56,965 bases of DNA, taken from contig JAOARW010000119.1 in NCBI GenBank assembly GCA_025210475.1, positions 1 through 56,965 of the forward strand, given 5' to 3'. The stretch comes from Carboxylicivirga sp. (GTDB lineage Bacteria > Bacteroidota > Bacteroidia > Bacteroidales > Marinilabiliaceae). This document shows positions 1 to 7,286 of this stretch, piece after piece (the first letter of the stretch is position 1; each line of letters starts with the position of its first letter). Below the pieces are notes generated by a model that saw only the letters and a program-made list of their open reading frames with translations, ran no database searches and was not told where the DNA came from. The translations under genes and the position numbers were made by a program.

Positions 1-130
1 AGTAGGAACTAAAAACAAGTTTTTGTTGCTGTTCTAACATTGAATGCGCTTAAGTTCTAATACAAAGAAAGCAGTAAAAAGAGAATTGAATCTTCCTTTT
101 ACTGCTTTTATTACTTAAGAGACTTTTTCA
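1..130. other. Foreign-looking junction sequence with terminator-like hairpin
   Basis: This leader is not homologous to a hexosaminidase and joins abruptly to the middle of the GH20 gene at about position 131. It has a perfect 12-bp inverted repeat, AAAGCAGTAAAA at 68-79 and TTTTACTGCTTT at 97-108, with an 17-nt loop. No convincing protein is encoded in any frame, and an in-frame stop (TAA, 116-118) precedes the GH20 fragment. I infer that it is the distal end of an insertion sequence or another rearrangement junction. A plain assembly chimera is also possible. Confidence 0.4.
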
Positions 131-1372
131 GTGGCCTCCGAATTACAGAGCTATTTCATTAAGCGCGTTGAGAAATTTTTACTGGCCAATGAGCGTACCT
201 TAATTGGTTGGGACGAAATACTGGAAGGTGGATTGGCGCCCAATGCCACAGTGATGAGCTGGCGGGGATTTAAAGGAGGTATCGAAGCAGCTAACAGTGG
301 TCATCAGGTGGTGATGACTCCTACATCGCATTGCTACCTCGATTATTACCAGGGACCGATAGATACAGAGCCTGTAGCTTTTAATGCTTCGTTGCCTTTG
401 AAGCAGGTTTATAAATTTAATCCCGTACCTAAAGAGTTAAGTGCCGATAAGGTAAAATTCATACTGGGCGGACAAGGTAATTTATGGACGGAGCAGGTGG
501 GCAACAAGGAACACATGCAGTACATGACATTCCCGCGTATGGCAGCTATGGCCGAAGTGTTATGGACCAAAGAAAATAAGCGCGACTGGATGGACTTTAC
601 CAAGCGCATTGGGCAGATGATTAAGACCTACGATGCGATGGGATTAAACTATGCCAAGAGTATGTACACGGTTAAATTTGAAAGTGTGTTTGATGAAGCC
701 ACCAAAACAGTAGCTTTGGATCTTTATACCGAAATACCACTGGTAGAAGTGCATTATACCCTGGACGGATCAGAGCCCGATGCAGCGTCTGATCTTTATA
801 CCGAAGCCATTCAAATTGATCAATCGGTGCTGGTAACAGCAGCAGCTTTTATCGATGGCAAAAAAGCCGGCAAAAGCTCGCGTGTTAATTTTAACCTGCA
901 CCAGGCAACGGCCAAACCAATTAACCATGTTAATCCGCCACACGATAAATACAAGGGCAACAGCGACATGACTTTGGTAAACAGCTTGCGGGGGAGTCGT
1001 AATTTTAGCGATGGCAACTGGCAAGGTTTCGAAGGCGAAAATATGGAACTGATCATCGACCTGGAGCAGGAAAAGGCCATCTCAAAAGTAACAGTGGGCT
1101 CTCTACACCAAACAGGATCGTGGATATTCTTACCCAAAGAAATCAAGGTATTTACTTCTGAAGATGGCGAGAACTTTGCGCTGGCTGGTGCTACTACCAA
1201 CAATGTACCACTGCAAAGCGAAGCTCAGGTGGTAGATTTTGGAGTAGACCTAAAAAACACCAATACCCGCTATTTAAAAGTGGTGGCTGTTAATCAGGGT
1301 AAAGTTCCGCAATGGCATAGTGCCGGTGGAGGTGCTTCCTGGTTGTTTCTGGATGAGGTAATTGTGGAGTAG
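131..1372 (+). pseudogene. GH20 beta-N-acetylhexosaminidase, 5'-truncated
   Basis: This is the C-terminal part of a secreted family 20 glycoside hydrolase, which removes terminal N-acetylhexosamine from chitin-like or glycan substrates. Visible are the second half of the catalytic barrel (LIGWDEILEGG near residue 25, VMSWRG, LGGQGNLWTEQV), then a chitobiase C-terminal domain around residues 190-250 (LVEVHYTLDGSEPDA), then an F5/8-type discoidin-like module to the end. Missing are the signal peptide, the N-terminal domain and the first half of the barrel with the conserved Asp-Glu catalytic pair, about half of a normal 700-800-residue protein. A GTG at 131 could formally start it, but homology appears to begin right at the junction, so I regard it as a broken gene and not a short functional one. 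Confidence 0.8.
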
Positions 1373-1426
1373 AGCTAGTTGCTAATATTCAAATAAGGCT
1401 TATTACAAAGCCAGAAAAGATATAGG

Positions 1427-1453
1427 AATCCCGGCCTTGAGCCGGGATTTTTG
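1427..1453 (+). terminator. Rho-independent terminator after GH20 fragment
   Basis: Nine-bp GC-rich stem AATCCCGGC (1427-1435) with GCCGGGATT (1441-1449), a 5-nt loop, and a following T-rich run. It is intact although the gene it served is truncated. Confidence 0.85.
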
Positions 1454-1574
1454 TGTTTTAATAGTTGAAATTGTTACAAGGTGAAGCTTAACGATTAATG
1501 GATAAAATTGTGATGTATTAGTCGTGGTGTCCAGCTACCCATAGCTGTTGCGCGAATCCCTTCAAGTGACTATG

Positions 1575-1610
1575 TTTTAATAGCTCGCGAAAAGATTCGT
1601 GAGGTATAAG
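1575..1610 (+). repeat. Dispersed hairpin repeat, copy 1
   Basis: Core CTCGCGAA at 1584-1591 pairs with TTCGTGAG at 1596-1603 (one G-U pair). It matches copies at 2143-2183 and 7173-7215 in the order TTTTA-AG, CTCGCGAAAGG, TTTGCGAG. Just upstream at 1531-1546 lies a separate perfect small palindrome, CAGCTA-CCCA-TAGCTG. The flank from 1611 to 1645 holds nothing I recognise. Confidence 0.6.
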
Positions 1611-1645
1611 GGATTATTAGTTGCATGACTAACTATTTTACATAT

Positions 1646-1936
1646 CTAGCATAGTAGTGTAATTGTTTGAACTAGTGTCCCTAAGATTATTAGTCCAATT
1701 CCCAGTCCCATTAAATTATTCCTTATTTTGTCTTTTTTTTCAATCTTGGTATAATCAGTTGATGCATTACCTCCATCAATTACAGAGCTGTTCTGTGGTG
1801 AGTATTTGTAAATTAAATACGTTCCAATCAAGATTATTACGATTGAAATAATTTGTAGCGTGTTTGTGTTGCAATTAATAAAATTACAAAGTGTGTTTAA
1901 ATTCATAATTGTATTATTTAATGGAAGGTTACTCAT
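1646..1936 (-). CDS. Small two-helix membrane protein, unknown function
   Basis: A 96-residue protein I do not recognise. It has two hydrophobic segments, about residues 28-46 (IISIVIILIGTYLIYKYS) and 75-95 (GLGIGLIILGTLVQTITLL), separated by a polar, lysine-rich stretch. A purine-rich GGGG motif lies about 8 nt before the ATG at 1936, which supports translation. The gene stands alone between the GH20 terminator and the HU-like gene, in very AT-rich DNA carrying two copies of the dispersed hairpin repeat, so it is probably accessory. It could be a spurious reading frame, but the spacing of the two helices and the ribosome-binding site argue for a real gene. Confidence 0.5.
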   Translation of the reverse strand: MSNLPLNNTIMNLNTLCNFINCNTNTLQIISIVIILIGTYLIYKYSPQNSSVIDGGNASTDYTKIEKKDKIRNNLMGLGIGLIILGTLVQTITLLC

Positions 1937-2142
1937 TTATATCCCCTTTTGAACCCTGTATTTGTTCGATTTTTATTGTAATAGGCAATATTATATTGTG
2001 GAATAATATCCATCAAAGGACCAGTATTCATAATTAAGAATAACGAAAGTATAAAATATGATCAATAGAAACAACTCTGTAATTGCAAATGTTACAATTA
2101 TACTTTAAGTACATCTTAAATGATGTGAGTTTTGGGTGATTT

Positions 2143-2183
2143 TATTTTAGGCTTCGCGAAAGGATTTGCGAGATAGCCGTGGG
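2143..2183 (+). repeat. Dispersed hairpin repeat, copy 2
   Basis: TATTTTAG (2143-2150) is followed by CTTCGCGAAAGG and TTTGCGAGATAGC. The stem TTCGC/GCGAG is kept with one G-U pair. The rest of 1937-2478 is AT-rich and shows no gene that I would defend. Confidence 0.65.
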
Positions 2184-2478
2184 TTGTCACTAAAGTTTTT
2201 AAGTACTATCGTTTTTATGCATTCCAAGTATCCCCATTGTTTTGGAATCGAGAGTTCTTTTTAAATAAATTACATACCTATAATTTTTGTTACAAAATGG
2301 TGTGGTTTTTCGACCATAAACTTTTTTTCTACTTTTTATTAGCCCGAAATAGCCATTGTAAAAGGGAATTGATAATTCAATGTATTCGAATACAGGTATT
2401 TATAAAACAATCATTTTGCCTGATCGTTATAAATAAGAATTACGAATGCTTAATAATACTTAACCAAATTAAAAGATT

Positions 2479-3192
2479 ATGAGTAAAGTTAGTGTATCAC
2501 TGTACAACAATTATCTGACTCCTGATCCAAACGATCAGTTTGGCAGGGTAAATTTGCAAGGTTCGTTAAACAATGAAAAAATTGCTGAAGAAATCGTTAA
2601 AACCCGTACCGAATACGACAAGAATACGATTATCAGCATTTTGAACCGGGCCGATCAGATTAAAATTGAGAAAATGGCCGAGGGTTTCACCATCAGCACC
2701 GGTATTTGTCATGCACATATTGGTATCAGTGGTGTGTTTAATGGGCAAACCGACCGTTTCGATCCTAATGAGCACCGTATTACGGCATCATTTTCCAGCA
2801 GCCAGGCATTGCGCGATGAACTTAAAAAAACACAGGTGGAAATTACCGGAATGGCCAGTACCGAACCTGTTATTGGTAAAGTAATTGATAGCTTTACCAA
2901 GGCCGAAGACAGCACTATTACACCAAACAATGTATTGCTTATTAAAGGCGACCGCATCAAGATGCTTGGTGAAGATCCTGCAAATGGAGTTTACCTTATT
3001 AATCAGGCAGACAGTACTCGCCACCAATGCACCCAGATAATTAGCAATGAACCCAAAAAGCTGATGGTGATGGTGCCCGATGTACCGGCCGGCGATTATG
3101 TTTTGGAAGTGATAACTCAGTTTTCGACAACCAACACTCCGGTTAAAACACCGCGTAGCACGCAATTCGAACACCTTTTAATTGTAGAATAG
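2479..3192 (+). CDS. HU-like DNA-binding protein with C-terminal DUF4469 Ig-like domain
   Basis: This 237-residue protein belongs to the Bacteroidota family in which a divergent HU/IHF-type fold (about residues 1-120, including the EEIVKTRTEYDKNTI and FTISTGICHAHIG stretches) is joined to a C-terminal immunoglobulin-like DUF4469 domain (about 135-237, with NVLLIKGDRIKMLGEDP and VPAGDYVLEVITQ). The family is thought to bind DNA in the nucleoid. The precise role is unknown. The start ATG at 2479 fits the family N-terminus (MSKVSVSLYNN). No partner gene is adjacent, and a strong terminator follows, so it is a single-gene transcript. Base composition is closer to the housekeeping genes than to the AT-rich flanks. 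Confidence 0.8.
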   Translation: MSKVSVSLYNNYLTPDPNDQFGRVNLQGSLNNEKIAEEIVKTRTEYDKNTIISILNRADQIKIEKMAEGFTISTGICHAHIGISGVFNGQTDRFDPNEHRITASFSSSQALRDELKKTQVEITGMASTEPVIGKVIDSFTKAEDSTITPNNVLLIKGDRIKMLGEDPANGVYLINQADSTRHQCTQIISNEPKKLMVMVPDVPAGDYVLEVITQFSTTNTPVKTPRSTQFEHLLIVE

Positions 3193-3216
3193 CAATTTGC
3201 AAACATACAGACAGAG

Positions 3217-3247
3217 AAAATCCGGTACATAAGTGCCGGATTTTTTT
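3217..3247 (+). terminator. Rho-independent terminator after HU-like gene
   Basis: The stem TCCGGTAC (3221-3228) pairs with GTGCCGGA (3233-3240) around loop ATAA, extended by A/T pairs, and seven T's follow. Confidence 0.9.
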
Positions 3248-3299
3248 GTGTTTGTTTTAGCTGTGGCCTCATTTATTACGGGTGCTGAAAACAAGTTGT

Positions 3300-3418
3300 C
3301 TCTTTGCACTACTGCAAAGAGGGTCTTTCAAGTATTACAAAGAGCCTCTTTCACGTACTTCAAAGAGGGTCTTTTAGGTACTGCAAAGAGCCTCTTTCTC
3401 GTACTGCAAAGTGTCTGC
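3300..3418 (+). repeat. 23-bp tandem repeat array with two alternating unit types
   Basis: About five consecutive units with a 23-bp period. Each has a GTACTGC-like lead-in followed by a near-palindrome of the form AAAGAG(S)(S)TCTTT. Units alternate strictly between a GGG centre (AAAGAGGGTCTTT) and a GCC centre (AAAGAGCCTCTTT), so the higher-order period is 46 bp. The array begins directly after the HU-like gene's terminator. It is not coding: no reading frame with a credible start spans it. From 3420 to 3960 the DNA is extremely AT-rich and shows nothing else apart from the leader of the next gene. Confidence 0.85.
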
Positions 3419-3960
3419 TTGCTGGAAATGTAGTTGATGCTACTTTATTAAAAGCTAATAGTGTTTTATAATATAAGGAGCTTGCATGTCTATATATGAA
3501 ATAATATTGATTAGTAAAAAAAACTGTATGGGATATGGTATATGTTAATATGTATTTATAGATATCTTGAATGTTAAAGTATTGTTAAATAGTAAACAAA
3601 AAAAATGTAAAGTAAATCCAATTCACGTTTAACTTTTTGAGATGCTGTATTGATTATCTGATGTGGGATTTCGAGAGTGTTTGAAATAGACTGGATAAAA
3701 AATACATAAGTGATTTGTTATTGCCCATTATATATTTTTAGAATCGTGATCATTATATGTGTGTTGAATTTTATATCTTAACATAAGATATGATTATTTG
3801 TAAAAATGGTCACAAAAGTTATCTAATAATTGGTTTCTTTGCCATATTTATATTTTGTACCACTGTAATACCAATGTAATATTATGAAAATATAAATAAC
3901 ATATCTAAATTTGATAAATGTTAAATAGGTGACCCGCCTGTCAGGGTAAAACTATGTAAA

Positions 3961-4908
3961 ATGACAAAACTCAAATTTTTAATGCTGACTTTTTTTATCG
4001 GCTGCACAATGTTATGTAACGCACAAATTAATTTATTAGAGAATGGTAAAATCTCACTTGGCACAACAGAACCCGCTCCATTTTCCTATATGGTATGGCT
4101 ATCCGGAGCACGAGTTCAAATTGGCGGATACTTGGGTCGCTATTTTTGTTATGACGTGAGGGCGTATGATCCTCGAATTTATAGTCGAAACACTAATAAA
4201 ATTGTTTTTTACAATAGCGACAAAACTCAACACCAAGACGTTGAAGCGGCTTCATTTAGAGTTAGATCTGATGAACGCTATAAAAAGAACATTAAACATA
4301 TCACAAATTCATTAGACTTAATAAACCAACTTAATGGTGTCTCTTATAACTTTAAATCTGACAACACTTTAAAAAGCAGTGGAAAAACGAAAAATACTAG
4401 TGGTTTTATTGCTCAAGAAGTTGAGAAAGTTTTACCAAGTGTTGTTTTTACGGATGATAGTTTAGGATATAAAACTATTGATTATATCCAAATTCTACCA
4501 TACGTAGTCGAATCTTTGAAAGAACTAAATAACAAACTAGATCAGCAAAATGAATACATCAAGGAGCTCGAGTCAAAACAAGAGTTGAATGATAACTCAC
4601 ATTTAAAAAAAGCCACAGCAACAAATACTTATAAACTTTATGAAGAAGAAAACTACGTCTTAAATAATACACCAAACCCATTTCGAAACGAAACTGTTAT
4701 ATCTTACACTATTCCTGGTCATGTTAATAATGCATTCATTAACATTTATGATTTAAGTGGCAGAGAATTACTTAAAAAGCAAATTAACAATTCTGGTAAT
4801 GGGCAAATCAATATCAATGCTAAAGAGCTATACAATGGAACATTTATATACAGCTTAATCGTTGATGGTAAACTCGTAAAAACAAGTAAAATGATAATCA
4901 CTAACTAA
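3961..4908 (+). CDS. Secreted S74 endosialidase-chaperone-domain protein with T9SS type A sorting domain
   Basis: A 315-residue exported protein. It has a signal peptide (about 1-22), a short variable region, then an intramolecular chaperone domain of the endosialidase/peptidase S74 type at about 90-190, with the typical SDERYKKNIKHI and GFIAQEVEKVLPSVV motifs. A short coiled coil follows (about 185-205), then a type IX secretion sorting domain (about 232-315, NTPNPFRNETVISY, IYDLSGRELL, GTFIYSLIVDG). S74 domains drive trimer assembly of tail-spike-like fibres and can self-cleave. In Bacteroidota they also sit on surface proteins. The next gene starts 10 nt downstream, so the two are probably co-transcribed. 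Composition is markedly AT-rich, unlike the core genes further on. Confidence 0.85.
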   Translation: MTKLKFLMLTFFIGCTMLCNAQINLLENGKISLGTTEPAPFSYMVWLSGARVQIGGYLGRYFCYDVRAYDPRIYSRNTNKIVFYNSDKTQHQDVEAASFRVRSDERYKKNIKHITNSLDLINQLNGVSYNFKSDNTLKSSGKTKNTSGFIAQEVEKVLPSVVFTDDSLGYKTIDYIQILPYVVESLKELNNKLDQQNEYIKELESKQELNDNSHLKKATATNTYKLYEEENYVLNNTPNPFRNETVISYTIPGHVNNAFINIYDLSGRELLKKQINNSGNGQININAKELYNGTFIYSLIVDGKLVKTSKMIITN

Positions 4909-4918
4909 GAAAGAATAC

Positions 4919-7054
4919 ATGATACGTTTTTTATTATTGATATGTTTTGTGTATTGTAGCAATTTTTGCTTTGCTCAAAAAACTTTAGACGTTTTTGCGA
5001 ATAATGAAAATACAATACCAATCTCACTGAAGCCTGAGTATTATAATATTATTAAACCACTAGATTTAAGTTCAAACTTTACAACGCCAAAATATAATAA
5101 CGATTCACTTTTTCATGAGTATAATAAAATTGGAGGAGGTAATTCATACATTTCAGGCTTTGGGAAGTTATTTGAAAAACAAAAATCCTTCAAAAAAAAC
5201 TCTCATAAGTTTAAATTAGATATTGGAACTGTTTGGATATGTAAAGCATCTACTGAAACAGGTAAAGGAGTTGGATTATCCTTAGATCAACTTGATATTC
5301 CTAAAGGTGCTCAACTATCATTTTACTATTATGATGAAAACGAACAATTTGGTCCATTTATCTATTATATACATGGAATAGATGATTTCGATTTAAATGA
5401 ATCTTTTACTCATTCCGGAAATACTAAAACCCTTTATGTCGAATATTTTGAACCTAAAGGATTTAAACCTAAGTACAATTTTTATATCAATTCTTGTGAT
5501 TATGTCTTTGCTAATAATTTACACGAAATAATAAATAACAACAAAAGTAGGTTAAAAAGTGGATCACACGGTACGTCATGGTTAAATAGTGGCTGTGATA
5601 ATGATATCAATTGTTACAGCCCATTAATTGAACATTATCGAGAGCTTTGGAGAACAGTTGTTTACATTAAAACACAATATAAATGGACACAAAATGGAAT
5701 GTCATACTTTTCAACGATTCATGGAAGTGGCGTTTTTATAAATAAAGCTGGTAATTATAGCAAAAATGATAAACCATACTTATTAACATGTAATCATATT
5801 TTTTATTTAGAGCATCCCAAAGGAAGTGGTAATTATATTAATTTAAAAAACGTTACCACCGGTAAACTCACTCGATCATTTTATCATCAATATTTAAATG
5901 ATGTGTGTTGGTCTACAAAAAATATAAGTGGTTCAATTATTTCAGGTGGATTTAAATTAGTTAACTCTGGCAATTCATATGATGCTAGTTCTCCATCATA
6001 TCGCCATGATCAAGACTATGCATTGATGCAGTCAAAAAATGATATGGCAATTATGTCAAAGTATGATATACTTTTCACGGGTTGGCGAAGTTATATAAGA
6101 CTAAACTCACCTCCCGGAGCAGCATCCTTTGGACACCCGTTGGGTGATGTAATGAAAATTTGTGTTGACGATGATGATGTTTCAATAGGTGGAAGTGGGG
6201 ATTTTTTAGCACTGTATTATGATCTAGGAATCGGAGAAGAAGGCATGTCTGGCGGTCCGACATTTAATTATCATCAAGATTTAGTTGGCATAAATGCAAC
6301 AAAAGTCGGTACAGGTCATTGTGGTGATAATGCTACAGTTTCCAGAGCGGGTAGTTTTGAAAATATTTATACTAACATTAAGAACCACATTGATCCAAAT
6401 AACAAGACCTATGCTGAACAAAGAAGCTATTTAGAGTTAAGTCCAGATCATTGTAGAAATTGCACACAAGATAATAATGAAACTGGCATTGACTGCGGAG
6501 GTGATTGTGTTCCTTGTTACGTGCCTTCACAAAGATCACTAAAAACTAAACAAGATTTTATCCAAAGTGATGTAATAAATGCAAAATCTGATATAAATGT
6601 ATCGTTGAATGAAAAAATGCAGGTTAAAAACCTAAATAAGGTATACAAGGCTGGACAAAAAATTTCACTAACAAAAAATGTAACTTTTGAAAAGGGTAGC
6701 ACCTTATTAGCCGACATTGACGAAGATTTGCCCACTGTTCACACGATGAGACAATCAATAATTTCTTGTGTATATTTTTCCAACACAATTACTCCAAATG
6801 GCGATGGTAAAAACGATTTTTTGTTGATGAGACAGAAAGGAGTTAGAAGCTATAGAATAGTTGTAAGAGATAGATGGAATAGGAAAAAGTTTGATTCTGG
6901 TCAAATTGACGTTTATCAAGATGGTATTATCAAAATTTATGATGGTAAAAATACTCAAAACGGTGCTAACAGAGCTACTGTTGAGTATTGGGATATTTTT
7001 AACCAAAAAAAATCTCAAACTTATATATTTAATCAAATAAAAACACAAGTCTAA
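4919..7054 (+). CDS. Secreted trypsin-like (lysyl-endopeptidase-type) serine protease
   Basis: A 711-residue exported protease. Signal peptide 1-19. N-terminal region to about 215 resembles the beta-rich pro-part of lysyl endopeptidase-like enzymes. The chymotrypsin-fold domain (about 235-495) shows the triad in order: His293 in LLTCNH, Asp366 in HDQDYALM and Ser444 in GMSGGP. A cysteine cluster follows (about 512-533, ETGIDCGGDC), a form common in Bacteroidota surface proteins, then a KNVTFEKGSTLLADI module, and finally TPNGDGKNDF, which opens a gliding-motility-type C-terminal domain. That last domain is atypical, with DRWNRKKF where the family has a NRWG-type motif. It is probably secreted by the type IX system. 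It lies 10 nt after the S74 protein in the same AT-rich block. Confidence 0.85.
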   Translation: MIRFLLLICFVYCSNFCFAQKTLDVFANNENTIPISLKPEYYNIIKPLDLSSNFTTPKYNNDSLFHEYNKIGGGNSYISGFGKLFEKQKSFKKNSHKFKLDIGTVWICKASTETGKGVGLSLDQLDIPKGAQLSFYYYDENEQFGPFIYYIHGIDDFDLNESFTHSGNTKTLYVEYFEPKGFKPKYNFYINSCDYVFANNLHEIINNNKSRLKSGSHGTSWLNSGCDNDINCYSPLIEHYRELWRTVVYIKTQYKWTQNGMSYFSTIHGSGVFINKAGNYSKNDKPYLLTCNHIFYLEHPKGSGNYINLKNVTTGKLTRSFYHQYLNDVCWSTKNISGSIISGGFKLVNSGNSYDASSPSYRHDQDYALMQSKNDMAIMSKYDILFTGWRSYIRLNSPPGAASFGHPLGDVMKICVDDDDVSIGGSGDFLALYYDLGIGEEGMSGGPTFNYHQDLVGINATKVGTGHCGDNATVSRAGSFENIYTNIKNHIDPNNKTYAEQRSYLELSPDHCRNCTQDNNETGIDCGGDCVPCYVPSQRSLKTKQDFIQSDVINAKSDINVSLNEKMQVKNLNKVYKAGQKISLTKNVTFEKGSTLLADIDEDLPTVHTMRQSIISCVYFSNTITPNGDGKNDFLLMRQKGVRSYRIVVRDRWNRKKFDSGQIDVYQDGIIKIYDGKNTQNGANRATVEYWDIFNQKKSQTYIFNQIKTQV

Positions 7055-7079
7055 ACTTTTATAAATTCGTTTCAAATCA

Positions 7080-7112
7080 AGGTCTAAACAACTAAATCGT
7101 TTAGACCTTTTT
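7080..7112 (+). terminator. Rho-independent terminator after protease gene
   Basis: Perfect 10-bp stem AGGTCTAAAC (7080-7089) with GTTTAGACCT (7099-7108), a 9-nt loop and a T run. It ends the S74/protease transcript. Confidence 0.9.
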
Positions 7113-7172
7113 AATTGTTATAAATATACTTTACAAACACTCTTTGGAAGCACGCATCCCTTCGTATGAATC

Positions 7173-7215
7173 TATTTTAGCGCCTCGCGAAAGGTTTTGC
7201 GAGGCAGCTATGGTT
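7173..7215 (+). repeat. Dispersed hairpin repeat, copy 3 (best preserved)
   Basis: TATTTTAG (7173-7180), then CCTCGC (7183-7188) pairing perfectly with GCGAGG (7199-7204), followed by CAGCTATGG. It is the same element as at 1575 and 2143. It lies between the protease terminator and the 3' end of the helicase-nuclease gene. Confidence 0.7.
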
Positions 7216-7286
7216 GAAAAAATAAGAATTATCAAATGGTATTTTAAATGCATTTACCTGGTAAAGCTGTTCATGTAGATTTGCTT

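Noticed and set aside
2237..2482. Plus-strand frame of 81 residues before the HU-like gene
   Set aside because: Low-complexity, AT-driven composition without family resemblance, no good ribosome-binding site, and its end overlaps the start of a clear gene.
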